Assembly (NCBI GenBank): GCA_009733575.1
Contig: ML769442.1
Location: forward strand, 124,001-188,000
DNA from: Gymnopus androsaceus JB14
Taxonomy: Eukaryota; Basidiomycota; Agaricomycetes; Agaricales; Omphalotaceae
DNA: 64,000 nt
Direction of reading: 5' to 3'
Shown: in pieces, positions 36,234 to 48,959 of the stretch
Numbering within the stretch: position 1 is the first letter of the stretch
Layout: every line of letters starts with the position of its first letter
Made by a program: the position numbers and the translations under genes
The notes under the pieces: model-generated
Databases searched by the model: none
The model's input: the letters and a program-made list of their open reading frames with translations, nothing else
What the model was told of the DNA's origin: nothing

Positions 36234-37974
36234 ATGATATCAAACGGCGTCGAAAGCTTTGAACTTTTCCCTGAGCCCTCATTGCTGGCACCGCCGAAAG
36301 CACCCCCTCGATTGCCTGGTGCCAACTCGAAAACTACCGAAGCACTCCTGGAGATTCTCAAAGACAACCATGAAAAGTGGCATATCTTTTACGATGATTT
36401 GGGACGACACAAGTAAGTATCACATCTTTCATCCGAAAGTTATTGGCTTATCCTTGGTCGTAGTCATGTCACGCATCAGATACTGGCTCTCTGGGCTTTC
36501 GGAGCTCACCAGGATCTACTTAACGGAAGCTACCACAAGAACATTTCTTTACAACGTCCGAAACCAGAGATCACCGAAGCTATCACTTCGTCCAACTTTA
36601 ATGATCATCTTGGAGACAAAACGTATGTTTAGGCAACGTTTTAGCTTATCCGCACCTTTTGAATCGTTTTCCAGGTACTATTCGGCATATCTTGCGTTTT
36701 TTGACAACGTCGTACGAGAACACAAGGGAGACCCAGGCTCTCTAATGGAACAATATATTTACTCGACCAAGGCCAATTTCGGAAGTACGTCGCAAAAGGG
36801 CGAACACCCTCAGATGGCCTGTCGCTTCCTCGAGCTCATTGTCCACCCCATCATTCACTTTGGTTATGGCATCGAATTTGGACTACCTGTAATGTTGAGT
36901 GAAGGTAAGTCGACCACGTCGCGCATAATGTATGAAGGATTTTACCAACGAGGTGTCCATCGTAGGTCTAGCCCAAACCGCTGTACATCCAGCGCAGTTC
37001 ACTCTTGCGCCACTGATCTCTGAATCGCTCTTTACTTCGGTGTTGAGTGCTCCAAACGAGAAACAGCCTGGCGCTCCCTCCGTGCACGCTTTTACCGTTG
37101 TAGCGCGCATTCTTGCCGATCCTCGATTCAAGATTCCAGGAACCACGTTCATTGAGGTTATCCCTCAGCTGTTCATGAAGCATAGCCCAGCTTTTATGGA
37201 GCATGTAAACCAGTGGACCGTGGATGTCCAGAAACTTGCCGCTGATCCAAAAGAAATCGATCGGAAGATTGAGGAATTGCAATGGATCAATACGATTTTA
37301 TATGCTGTTTCTGGGTATACGAACTTGAAGGAAGACAAGTTCAACGCTGATTTTGTCTAGTACGTCTCTAGTAAAGGTTTATCTTTCTCAAAATGCTAAT
37401 GATCTTTTTCCGCAGTATGCACCTGGTTACATCCGCTCTCTTCTTGCCCATCCTCGCCGCCCACCTCAGCCCGACATCTCAGGCTCTCCTGCTTCGAACA
37501 TACTTCACCGTTTCACTCACATGGTGGATCGCCAACGGACGACCAACCCTTGATATTTCGGCCTTCATGCGCGCCGAAAATTTTATTCATAACAACCAAT
37601 CTCATCCTACACCCTCAGGTCCTCACCCGGCTCCGCACCCCGGCGCGCTCTCATCCTCTTCCTCTATCGCCACAAACCCCAATCCATGGTTATACATGGT
37701 CCAACAGGCATCCGTGCACCCGGATGATCATCTCCCCAAAATCGTGCGATCTTTATCTCACTTTGCTCTATTGTACGGCCAACGGAAGGCAGGCGAGGCT
37801 GATTTCGCGCAGACGGAGCTCAAGGGCGCGGAGATGCTTGATGGGACGTTGTTCGTGAGGGCTGCGGCGCTGACGGCGAGGAGACTGGAGAATATTGAGG
37901 CAGATGAGCATCTTGCGTATTGGGATCGACCTGGGTTCCTTGACAGTGCTGGGGATGATGCTGCTAACAAGTGA
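36234..37974 (+). CDS. DUF4243 / questin-oxidase-like protein
   Basis: Member of the fungal questin-oxidase family (DUF4243; relatives include AflY- and GedK-type oxygenases in polyketide pathways), probably an oxygenase acting on a small molecule. The start ATG at 36234 begins MISNGVESFELFPE. Family blocks: LLEILKDNHEKWHIFYDD, HQILALWAFGAHQDLLNGSY, SSNFNDHLGD, YYSAYLAFFDNVV, VHPIIHFGYGIEFGLP, HAFTVVARILADPRF and YMHLVTSALFLPILAAHL. Introns near 36413-36463, 36622-36674, 36905-36965 and 37359-37415 splice in frame to the TGA at 37972-37974. The gene lies between the secreted kinase-like gene and the NACHT-WD40 copy A. A broken copy lacking its ends is at 51.14-52.19 kb. The substrate is unknown. 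Confidence 0.88.
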
Positions 37975-38874
37975 TGAATCGGGCACATGTATGTATCCAA
38001 GCAAATGTACTACTTATACGGTATTTTCAAGAATCTAACTGCTTTCCTACGTCGACTCCGTCTCCAATTTCCAGTGCTTTCGTGTAATCTCACTGCATAT
38101 GAGGAAAACTCAGTTGTACCTCGCGGCAAACCACTCTCACTGACGTTAACCATACAACTAACGCTTCTCGTCTTTTTCTCTTCTCCTTGTCAGGGGGCGA
38201 CATCCTTTACTGTCGACTTTGCCGACAGCGACGGAACACTAGGGCTCGATAATCTGTCGAGGATGGTCAAGCCGTTGAAACAAAACACAACTGAAGACAC
38301 AAACCTCGAAACCTAAATGCAAGCACCGGGCTCTCGCCTCTCTGAATCTGTATCTAATATGAATGAAAATATATGCTTAAAGTATGTCGACAGAGATCAT
38401 CACATTTTGACCAAGATATACATTAATTGACGAAAAATACATTCATATGAAAGACCCAAAATGCACAAAAGATATGAGAGACACTATTTAAGTGCAATGC
38501 AGGCTCTCCACCTCAACCTCGACGAGCTTTACTACCTTGACCACTACGTGAGTCTCGTTCTCGATCCTCATGAGCTAGGTCAACACTTGGCTTGCGTTTT
38601 CGATTACTGAATGACATCTATGGTCCGGAGTGACTGGATAGTCTACATCATGAAGCCAAAAAGCAGGGACATGAGATTGTGTGGTGGCGCCAGAGTCATC
38701 TGGTAGAATATTTTGAGCAGAGTCTATAAGGCGGCGATGCAATGAATATGGAGACTTCGAGCGCTGGTGGATGCATCCATCCGAGAAGAGCCAGATGTGG
38801 ATGTAGAGGAGGACGCGACAACACCTTGTCCAGAAATGAGTATGGATTCAGAAGGTAACGAATTAACTGTACAG
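37975..38874. other. Intergenic region
   Basis: 3' flank of the DUF4243 gene and the region beyond the C-terminus of NACHT-WD40 copy A. Nothing else is supported. Confidence 0.5.
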
Positions 38875-39769
38875 TCAAAGGTGGTGCCGAATTATACTCA
38901 ATAATTTAGTATGAGATTCAAACCAGATAGGTATAACGAACATACCTTTGTCTCCTTCACGCGGTACATTGTAAGCTTGACTATTAGTGTGAACGAAATC
39001 ATCGACTCCGTCACTGGAACCACCGACGAGGTACTCGCCACCTATCCCTGAAACGGAATATTCTCCATCAAAATCCTGCCCAGGGCTGTTGATGTAGTTT
39101 TCTTGGTGAAAACCTGGTTTAAGCCCGACATGGCTATTCCAGAGTTCAGAGAACTCATACTGTGACATATCATCAATATCCGATGTGCGCTCTTGTGCTA
39201 CAGTCAGTTCATTTCCCAGTACGCCTAGGACAGTATGATCTGTATCTGTCAAAGATGTGGACCTCATAGTGGAAAATTTCGGCAGAGCTGGAAGCGCAGA
39301 TGATGCGGGCTGAGTGGGAGGGATGGAGAACCAAGACTGAGCTGGAAGGATCATCGATGAGGGCTGGCATGCAAGGGCTAATGATGAAGGCAGAGGTGGA
39401 TGAGCCATTGATGAAGGTGGGGGTGGAGGAGCCACTGACGAAGGAAAATGTACCATTTTTTCCTGGATGTCAGACCAGACACTGTGCCAATGGGTCCCAT
39501 AGACAAAATGTGTGGTATCAAGTTGTACAGCATGGTTCTGAGCATCAGGGGGAATAGTGAATATTTGCTTCGGATGAGAAATTCCACACCGATATTGAGG
39601 GGGAAGCCAGGGGATAAGTTGACCTTTAGGGAGCTTGAGCCAGCCTCCAAAGTCAATGTCAAAATGGGAGAGATTAAGATGATATCTGGTCACAGGATGT
39701 TTAAGACTCCACATTCTACAATAATCTGAACCTGGAGAGTTGGCTTCCATCTGGGGTGTATGCCACTGA

Positions 39770-42370
39770 CCAAACTGAAGCTGTATGTCCTCTCAATGGC
39801 TCTCTAATGGGGCTGGACCAGTCTCTGCACTCCAGATTCTCACCGTTTCATCTGCTGATCCTGAGATAATCTGCTTCCCATCTGGGGAGTATGCCACTGA
39901 CTAAGCTGAATCTGTATATCCTCTCAGTGGCTCCCCAATGGGTAAACCTGTCTCAGCACTCCAGATTCTCACTGTTTCATCTGTTGATCCTGAAACAATC
40001 TGCTTCCCATCTGGGGAGTATGCCACTGACCGAACACCAGCTGTATGTCCTCTCAATGGCTCCCTAATGGGCAGACCTGTCTCTGCACTCCAGATTCTCA
40101 CTGTTTTGTCTGTTGATCCTGAAATAATCTGCTTCCCATCTGGGGAGTATGTCACTGACCAAACTGAATCTGTATGTCCTCTCAATGGCTCCCCAATGGA
40201 CAAACCTGTCTCGGCACTCCATATTCTCAATGTTTCATCTGTTGATCCTGAGATAATCTGCTTCCCATCTGGGGAGTATGCCACTGACTGAACTCCAGCT
40301 GTATGTCCTCTCAATGGCTCCCTAATGGACAGACCTGTCTCTGCACTCCAGATTCGCACTGTTTCATCTGTTGATCCTGAAATAATCTGCTTCCCATCTG
40401 GGGAGTATGCCACTGACCAAACTGAATCTGTATGTCCTCTCAATGGCTCCCCAATGGGCAGACCTGTCTCCGCACTCCAGATTTTCACTGTTTTGTCTGT
40501 TGATCCTGAAAGAATCTGCTTCCCATCAGGGGAGTATGCCACTGACTGAACTTCAGCTGTATGTCCTCTCAATGGCTCCCCATAGGCTGAACCTATCTCT
40601 GCACTCCAAATTCTCACTGATTTGTCTGTTGACCCTGAAACGATCTGCTTCCCATCTAGAGAGTATGCCACTGGCCGGACTGAAGCTGTATGTCCTCTCA
40701 ATGGCTCCTCAACGGGCATACCTGTCTCTGCACTCCAGATCTTCACTGTTTTATCCAATGATCCTGAAACAATCTGCTTCCCATCTGGGGAGTATGCCAC
40801 TGACCAAACACCAGCTGTATGTCCTCTCAATGGCTCCCCAATGGGCAGACCTGTCTCTGAGCTCCAGATTCTCACTGTTTGGTCATATGATCCTGAAACA
40901 ATCTGCTTCCCATCTGGGGAGTATGTCACTGACCAAACATCAGCTGTATGTCCTCTCAATGGTTCCCCAATGGGCAGACCTGTCTCTGCACTCCAGATTC
41001 TCACTGTTCTGTCCCATGATCCTGAAACAATCTGCTCCCCATCTGTGGAGTATGCCACTGAAAAAACTGAATCTGTATGTCCTCTCAATGGCTCCCCAAT
41101 GGGCAGACCTGTCTCTGCACTCCAGATTCTCACTGTTTTATCCCATGCTCCTGAAACAATCTGCTTCCTATCTGGGGAGTATGCCACTGACCAAACACCA
41201 GCTGTATGCCCTGTCAATGGCTCCCCAATGGGAAGACCTGTCTCTGCACTCCAGATACTCACTGTTTCATCCACTGATCCTGAAACAATCTGGTTCCCAT
41301 CTGGGGAGTATGCCACTGACCGAACTCCAGTTGTATGTCCTCTCAATGGCTCCCCAATGGCCAGACCTGTCTCTGCACTCCATATTCTCACTGTTTCATT
41401 CTCTGATCCTGAAACAATCTGGTTCCCATTTGGGAGTATACCACTGACCAAACTGAATCTGTATGTCCTCTCAATGGCTCCCCAATTGGCAGACCTGTCT
41501 CTGCACTCCATATTCTCACTGTTTCATCCTCTGATCCTGAAACAATCTGCTTCCCATCTGGGGAGTATGCCACTGGACCAAACTTCAGCTGTATGTCCTC
41601 TCAATGGCTCCCCAATGGCCAGACCTGTCTCTATGCCTCCAGATTCTCACTGTTCTGTTCCCATGATCCTGAAACAATCTGCTCCCCATCTGGGGGAGTA
41701 TGCCACTGAAAAAACTGAATCTGTATGTCCTCTCAATGGCCCCTCAATGGCCAGACCTGTCTCTGCACTCCATATTCTCACTGTTTTGTCTGTAGATCCT
41801 GAAACAATATGCTTCCCCCCTGGGGAGTATGCCACTGACTGAACTTCAGCTGTATGTCCTCTCAATGGCTCCCCAATGGCTCCCAATGGCAGACCTGTCT
41901 CTGCACTCCAGATTCTCACTGTTTTGTCTGTTGACCCTGAAATGATGTGCTTCCCATCTGGGGAGTATGCACTGACAGACTAAATCTGTATGTCCTTTCA
42001 ATGGCTCCCCAATGGCAAGACCTGTCTCTGCATTCCAGATTCTCACTGTTTCTGTCTGTTGATCCTGAAACAATCTGCTTCCCATCTGGGGAGTATGCTA
42101 CTGACCATAACTGAAGCCATATGTCTCTCTCAATAGCTCCCCAATGGGCAGACCTGTCTCTGCACTCCAGATTCTCACTGTTTTGTCTGCTGATCCTGAA
42201 ACAATCTGTTTCCCATCTGGGGAGTATGACTACTGACAAAACTCGAAGTTTGTATGTCCTCTTAATGGCTCCCCAATGGGCAGACCTGTCTCTGCACTCC
42301 AGATTCTCACTGTTTTGTCCCATGATCCTGAAACAATCTGCTCCCCATCTGGGGAATATGCCACACAGGA
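39770..42370 (-). repeat. WD40 repeat array of copy A, about 20 near-identical 129-bp units
   Basis: Each 43-residue unit follows the pattern [43 protein letters not shown]. Units are nearly identical at DNA level, and variation concentrates in a few residues after GHT (DSV, AGV, AEV, ASV) and after SGS. Such internally homogenised arrays are known from HET-D/HET-E-type incompatibility genes, where repeats are exchanged by unequal recombination. Confidence 0.9.
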
Positions 42371-42767
42371 TACACATGCTCCTACATGGATTTGATTGAT
42401 TTCCTCCCTCCAGAATTGATTCCAACCCCTATCATTTACTTTATTTCTCAAGTTTTTGCTTATATAACCTGCCAGTAATGTTTTTTCTGGGAGCATGGCC
42501 AATGCACTCACATATAAATGTGGAGTGCTGTGACTAATTGGAAGAAAGAATGCTGATATGAACTTTGAAATATCCTTACTTCCTATTCTAATGTCCATGA
42601 TCTATATTTGTGTTTTAGTAGATATTCCCCTTTGCAAATCATTTCTGTACCTTTGTTGTCTTTGCCAAATAGTCCATGGTAGTTCTTATCTGTGAAGTTT
42701 CATTCTAACAACTCAAGCATTCCATCCAGTATACAATGTTTGGGCTTTGAATGAAGCTGGTTATATC

Positions 42768-43502
42768 TAGTGTTTCTCATGGGTCAACCCATGAGTTTCC
42801 AGACACCTAACCGCACCCACACCCACATGGGTAAATACCCATACCCACACCCGTAACCGCCAGAATTCACAAACCGCGGTAATACCACGGTAACCCACGG
42901 TCAACCACACAAGCGAAAGATTTAAAATGGTACAAACTACACTATCAAATGTCAAACTTTGTACTACTATAATTCAACTCGGGGTGCCTGTATTGATATC
43001 CAAATCCTCAGGCCTCCAATCCATTCTGACTATATAATATGACAAAAGTCATAATATATAGTACTTTAAAGCTTTTATACAACTCTTGCACAGTTGTAGT
43101 TGTGGATTGGTCGAAAATGGATAGCGTAAAGTGAGCAGTAGATATAAATAATGTAAAATCGAAGGTTGAGAGGGCATCACATAGAGTTTATGGAGTCTGC
43201 ATTGATGTCGAGAAGGTAATTCGTTGGTTGAGACCCTGCTCAAAAAATAATGCGAAGATTGGGCAGCATGGGCGAAAGGAACAGAAAGGCCATTCCCACG
43301 ATGGAGGTGCCTGCAATACACATCCATAATTATGTCAAGCCCGGAGCACGGAAAAGTCGGACCGTATAGAACCGCAAACCCAGTAAACCCGCGGTTTGGG
43401 TAGCGGTTCTAGTGGGTTTAGCATCCCAAGTGACCGCACCCATACCCACCAGGTACCCACATGAAATACCATGGGTTGACCCACTACCCATGAGAAACAC
43501 TA
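42768..43502. mobile_element. Non-autonomous hAT-like DNA transposon (735 bp, 8-bp target duplication)
   Basis: Terminal inverted repeats of 17 bp (TAGTGTTTCTCATGGGT) are flanked by an exact 8-bp duplication GTTATATC at 42760-42767 and 43503-43510. Eight-base duplications and TAGTG-type ends are hAT hallmarks. Subterminal regions are rich in ACCCAC/ACCCGC words. There is no transposase ORF. The homologous place in copy B (about 56470-56480, GCTATATCAGTC) lacks the insert, giving an empty-site control. The element interrupts the NACHT-WD40 reading frame. Confidence 0.9.
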
Positions 43503-45327
43503 GTTATATCACCCAGCACTGAGAATTTTCCCCCATTACACATGCATGATATACCCAGCTTTCACAGGAGTATCTTAATTCTTCTGATATGTATTTTTGA
43601 ACTCGCTCTTTCATATCTGGGTTGGTGACATCCTCATTCGCAATGTAAGAAGACTCAAGGTGACAAATATTGAACTTCAGTTGCTGCTCCATATGTTTTA
43701 AGCACATGGATGTTATGAGTTCATGCTGCTGTTCCACATTGACAGTGAATTGGCAAGGACTTTTTTGCAAACTCCTTTTTGACCACTCTGTCAAACAAAG
43801 ATTCCTGGAATGAAAGATGATAGTGGAGTTTGTTCTCTGAATCAGTGTAGAGTACTGCACTCAAGGATTCCACAATATCCCTAGCATCACTGTTGGTGAA
43901 CTTGATCAATGCATCCATGCTCAAAGGCTTCTGTAACACACAAATTGTGCCAATCACATTCATGTAAGAGGATAACTGATTTGTGGGGTCTTCAATACTC
44001 TCAGTGAGTACTGTATCATATAAGCTGTAAAGTACATCATAGGAATTCTTTCCAGATTTGAATCCCCTTTCAGTATTTTGCAGGATCTGGAAATTTTGGT
44101 CTGGCCTTTGGGCAAGGAATTTACATACAACATCAGCCAGTATGAATAGTGAATTTATGTAAGGTAGCAATGACAAAATTTCAACCTCAGAAAGAGTCTT
44201 TGCCAGCTTTGGATTTTCATTCCTGTAATCTTTGATAAATGTTTTAATATCATCCTCAGTTTTATTATCCTGAGACAGATCCATTCTTCTAAATAGGCCA
44301 GTCTCCTCAGGCAGATACTCAATTCCTATCTTAGGATTTGGCCGGCTTGTAATCACAAATCTCATCCATCCATGTTTCCTGCACAGATTCTGCAGTTTTT
44401 TCAAAAACAGTACACGGTTATGCTCATGACCCCATTCATCTAGACCATCAATGATAATTGCAATTTTCTTAGCAGTGGGCATCTTTCCCTCTTCTTTCAA
44501 TGCCTGTAAGGGATCCAATAACAGGTTATCAAATTGGGTGCTCAGGCCCCCTCCAATATCTAGGTTGGAATCTGAAGCTAGCTTTGCCCCAAATGCAGGG
44601 AATGCACAGGCCAGATGGTACACCAGTGTGGGCACTAATACTGATACATCCTTATCCCTGCTTTCTCGGATACAGTAAAAGCTCATTGCCATTTTAAGAT
44701 CAGTCAGCCCTGAATGCTGCTTTTTGATGAGCATTTGTGCTAAGGAACCAGCAATAGAACTCTTTCCAGTTCCAGCCCTTCCATGAATGAGAACAATGCT
44801 GTTGGAAAGCATGCTCAAAATGATATTGTTCAGAAAGTAAACTCGTGTGCCTTTCAAGCATTGCTTATGCCCAGGGTGAAGGTCTGGCTTCAGCTTGAAT
44901 CTGAGATCATGTTCTACTGTACGTTAGCTATTGCATTGGTAGCTCTTTGTGATTCTTACCAAGAGATGGAGCATGAATTTCTAAAGAGTTGTCATGATCA
45001 GGTTATCCTTCTGAATGCGAGATACAATAGTATTTACCATATTGATTGTTTATGAACTGTGAGTTTTGTATGGTGAAATCGTGAGATCTTTCGAACATGA
45101 TGGTTGAGGTGAAAGGGACGATTGTCACATTGTCACAATTCTCATGCTACTAAATCACGCTAATTCTAAGTATGTACTTGTGACCTTTTTTTCCGAGATC
45201 TCTCCGAATCGGGATGTGGGGAGTTGGCTTGAGCTAATCCTCCTTAGTTTCCACAACGTTCCCAGGTTTGAATGTTACTTCAAATTTGTATCAAAATTGC
45301 TCAAGCGCCGGAGATGCATCTCAAATT

Positions 45328-46159
45328 CATCAGCAAAACCTGTATTTTGCTGGAGCAGTTCAGAGCATTGAATTGATGCTCTGGAGTGCTCTGGAGTGCT
45401 CTGACTGCTCTGGCCGCTCTGAAGCTGTAGGTGCTGATGGAATTGATTGCCAGCTGTCACAGAATGTCTGGCAAGTAACGTAAAAGGAAGGCATTGCAAC
45501 ATGTTACAACACCTTCCTTTTATATCCTATAACTGACAACTGGCAATATATATGTGGGAAACTGCCAGAATGTTGTATAAAAGGCACCGCTGTTCAACTC
45601 TAAGCTGAACATTGAACTTGTACTTTTTTTCTTACTTCCTTCCAGTGTCACAACTTGGTCCACATATATTTCCTCTCTTGGTAAGTTCTTATCTATTTTC
45701 AGCATCAATTGACTAATATTTAGTAATGTCCAAAGGTTGTGGAGGCAGAAGCAGACTTAGAGAGTGAGAGATGGGGGAAACAGAAATTGTGAATCATTGA
45801 CTAGCCACTTAGTAGTAGTAGTAGTAGTACTTATGTTGACGGCGCACGCGCTCATACAATAAATGATGCATATGAACTCGCTATTATTATTGCCTGGTTA
45901 CCATGTGAAATTTCTCAATTAAAATTAAATGGGGCTCAAAAGTTTGTTGTGTTGAATGATGGGTGGTCTCCAGAGAGCGCCAGAGCACTCCAGAGCACTC
46001 TGGAGAACATAAATGTTTTGCTGATACGGTCTTCTTTTGCCTGACTCAGAGCACTCTAGAGCACTCTGGAGCTACTATCCTTGCTCTGGCTGCTCCAGAA
46101 GCTCTGGGAGCTCTGCAGAGCTCTGGAGCACTCTGGAGTACATACAGGTTTTGCTGATG
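45328..46159. mobile_element. TIR element with CTCTGGAG-type repeats, absent from copy B
   Basis: Ends are inverted copies (CATCAGCAAAACCTGTAT at 45328-45345 and its complement at 46142-46159). Both arms carry many overlapping CAGAGCACTCTGGAG palindromic words. The equivalent place beside copy B (about 58350) has no such sequence. Inside is a 198-bp LTR-like segment (45455-45652) that starts TGTCACA, ends TGTCACA and holds TATAAAAG at 45575, so the element may be composite. No transposase ORF; superfamily undetermined. Confidence 0.6.
45806..45829. repeat. AGT trinucleotide microsatellite
   Basis: About six to seven consecutive AGT/TAG units inside the TIR element. It is simple-sequence DNA with no coding role. 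Confidence 0.8.
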
Positions 46160-46905
46160 TTAGAGAGCTCTTTCATTCAATATTCACACTTGCTGAAGTT
46201 CGAACAACCCGAGTTTGGTGGTGGTTCTAACACTCGCTTTGGTTGGCGTTGGTGAGCCACGGTCACTTCCGCTGTGTTATTTTCCTTCTTAGGTTCCCAA
46301 GCTCAAGCCCTCATATCCAATGCGAGAATGTGCACTGTCTCCGAGTTGTTGTTGTCGATCCTCGATTTCGATGGCAGTAGCAAGGTTGCACGCAATGTTC
46401 ACTCATCTGAAGAACTAAGGTAGGTAAGGTAGGTCAAAAGTTCCTGCTATACCATTGTAAAATCTTTTTCTATCTCCATTAGGACCGTACAGTATGAATC
46501 GAAGTATGCGATCAATCTTTGCCGACAAGTCAACATAACATCAGCATCATCGACAAGTTTGCAGCGGCCCACTGTCAATGAAGCAGGAAGCGAGTTATTC
46601 TACGAATTTTACGTGCTAGTAGTATTAATCATCTCCTGCCCTCTCAGCGGCGACATTTTGTGTTAAAGGGAAGGTTCGCCGAGTTCTCGATGGGTAGGAT
46701 CAGTGTCATTGTTGGAGTGTTGAAGGTTTGTGTTCATATTTTTTTTTTGTAACGCGTGTTTATTCATTTTTTTTCATGGTGCTCCCTCATTTCATAGTTT
46801 GTATATATATCCATTCGTTGAGTCCTTTCCGTATCCAGCCATATACATTGCATACAGGAACATTGGCCTTCTTCCGAGTCCTTCATGTCTGAAGGTTATA
46901 TTCTT

Positions 46906-48389
46906 TTACAGCGCTTTTCATTGGTCTGCGGAATACAAAAATAAAATAAAATTGAGCACCTACCTCGGCATCAGCGGCTTTCCTTCTCCCATAATGTAAA
47001 ATGCCCTTCTTCTGTAGGGTCCTTACCTGCCTTTGAGGCAAAGTCAATAAATGGATATCAGAAAGGGGATCTGGAAAGCTTCGGCACTGGGGAGATGTTC
47101 AAGCGCTTTACAACGGACTCGTTTACAGCGGACTCAAAAGGTCTAAACTTGACCAACACTATGATCCAGGGGCACTGAGCGACAGGCCCTTCTTTAAGCT
47201 TGGCGCCGTCCTACAATCCTAGTCCCACAGTCTCATATCCCGAGCGTGTTTTGAGGGCTCAATTCCATTTCATTGCCTCAGATGATGTGAGCTGGCAAAT
47301 CTCCCAGTGTCAACCTTGAATGACAGCATTGTTGTGACTCGTCAAAGCTTCCGGGAGTATGGTTGCGGCTCGTCCTCCAGTCAGCGGTCACGCCCCACAT
47401 AAGAAATCATCCAGCTCAATTAGCAGTCTCAGTCTTCCAGTCCCTCCTTGTCGCTCCTACACCTCCCCGTTTGGTCCTCGACCATGGCATCAGAATTCAC
47501 CAAATATTCCGACTTTAACTTGAAATTCAACTTCGTGTTTTAACTTCAACTTTAATTCACATGTTCAACTCAAACTTTCAACTTTTTTTCCAACTTCAAC
47601 TTTCAACTTTGTTACTTTGGATTTAACTTCAGGGTAATAATACTACTACTTGTGGCCATGCATATATTAAACATACAACAAATTGTTTAACTGGTAACCT
47701 ATCAAGAGGAGCATGGCACAATCTGATTGTACCATTTTGAGTACTTTGTAAGTACAAGACTGAAATCATACAAAGTGTCACATTCCATAATAAGTATTTT
47801 GGAGATCTAGGTGGATTTTGGGTCTTTTCAGAGGTCAAAGCTGCCAGAAATTACTATATAATGTCATTTAACCATGCATCAAGTGGGCACTTATAAATCT
47901 TATGCCTTTTACAAAGTGCTCAAAATGGTACAGGACTTACTTCCCAGGTCCCACAGAAGTCAAACTTGTTGGGACATAGATGCATTTTATGATCTCATAG
48001 TTGGAATGCCTTTGACTTGCACTAGAACAGCATACATAAAGTTAAAGTTGGCATACACAAAGTTGAACTTGATGAACTGAATGTATTCAATTGCCATCAA
48101 AACAGAGCAGTCAAAAGTCGGAATATTTGGTGAATTCTGATGCTATACTCGACCATGCTTCACGCCCATCAGTATCGTCCCAACTCCCAGAATACTTACT
48201 TGTATACAAGCATCCAATGAGAATGACTCATTGCATCGAACAAGAACTTTACTGTTTACGCGCGACGAAATTTACGTCGGATGACATTCAGTATGGGAGA
48301 AGGAATGAGCTGTAGTGCCGCTGATGCCGAGGTAGGCACTCAATTTTATTTTATTTTTGTATTCCGCAGACCAATGAAAAGCGCTGTAA
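46906..48389. mobile_element. Long-TIR (Mutator-like?) non-autonomous element, with inner inverted repeat
   Basis: The ends match as inverted repeats over about 85-90 bp, starting TTACAGCGCTTTTCATTGG, at 46906-46992 and 48298-48389. Imperfect 9-bp flanks TATATTCTT and TATACATTT may be a decayed target duplication. A further inverted pair containing CATCAGAATTCACCAAATAT lies at about 47484-47510 and 48120-48150, around an AACTT-rich core. Long TIRs plus 9-bp duplication suggest a Mutator-like origin. There is no transposase ORF. The equivalent place near copy B (about 59230) is empty. Confidence 0.65.
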
Positions 48390-48959
48390 TATACATTTAT
48401 TGTGTATGCACTTACGAACCTAATCCTCTTTTTCATTGATTTCTCGCATGTACTCCTTCCAGAGTTCTCCGCTGCCTCGCTGACTACCCAAATTGTTGTG
48501 CATATTCCGTACTACGAACCTACTTCTCTTTTTCATTGATGTCTCGCGTCTGCTCCTTCTACCCAAACTATCGCCAACGTGCTGGGAGACCAGGTGCTCG
48601 ACCAAATTTCGCTTCTTGCCGTTTTCCCTTTTAGGATTTTTTGACCTCCTCGTTACCAAAAGTTGGGAAGCTCATACTGCATAGAGCGCAACTGGAATAA
48701 GTAGATCTAGTTTATTCGATTGTTATTGCGGCTTTAAGATCTGCAGCCTCTTGAACAGTCTCGAGTATTTTTGATTCTTGGGATCTGTTCAAGATGAAAT
48801 CTGGGCTCCGCCTCAACTCCATTGGTAGGTTGAAAGTTCTGTCTCGATTGACCATGAGGTCTGTCGTGCACTTCATCAGGCTTTAAAGTTGAACCCTAGT
48901 TTGGGTTCTTGGGATGTGCCAGCCATTGCACGCGCTGCCTAGACGTGGCGTTTTTTCTC

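Larger units (their letters stand above)
38875..44960 (-). pseudogene. NACHT-WD40 NLR-like gene, copy A (frameshifted, transposon-interrupted)
   Basis: Fungal NOD-like receptor architecture (HET-E/HET-D class): a NACHT NTPase followed by a WD40 repeat sensor. The NACHT exon starts at 44916 with EHDLRFKLKPDL after a 43-bp intron; the true first exon was not found. Walker A is HGRAGTGKSS and Walker B is IAIIIDGLDEWG, with the sensor-like RFVITSRPNP. Breaks: a shift near 43780 (FAKKS to SPCQF), a 735-bp hAT-like insertion at 42768-43502, several shifts in the first WD40s (41.5-42.4 kb), and a stop/shift near 39800 before the C-terminal piece (38875-39750, Pro/Ser-rich). A 536-codon open WD40 block remains at 39901-41511. 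It is probably non-functional as a full receptor. Confidence 0.85.
44961..46905. other. Region between NACHT copy A and the long-TIR element
   Basis: Corresponds in patches to 57950-59230 beside copy B (for example 45070-45325 with 58080-58350, and 46165-46900 with 58360-59230), so it belongs to the duplicated unit. The main difference is the inserted element at 45328-46159. No gene is supported. Confidence 0.6.

Noticed and set aside
37987..38316. 109-codon plus-strand ORF downstream of the DUF4243 gene
   Set aside because: No domain or splice support; lies in the 3' flank.
39938..41842. Long plus-strand open frames opposite the WD40 array of copy A
   Set aside because: They are periodic shadows of the 129-bp WD40 repeat on the other strand; the minus strand gives canonical WD40 units.
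45455..45652. Solo LTR with TATA box
   Set aside because: Ends fit TG...CA, but there is no target duplication and no second copy in the window; kept only as a note within the TIR element.
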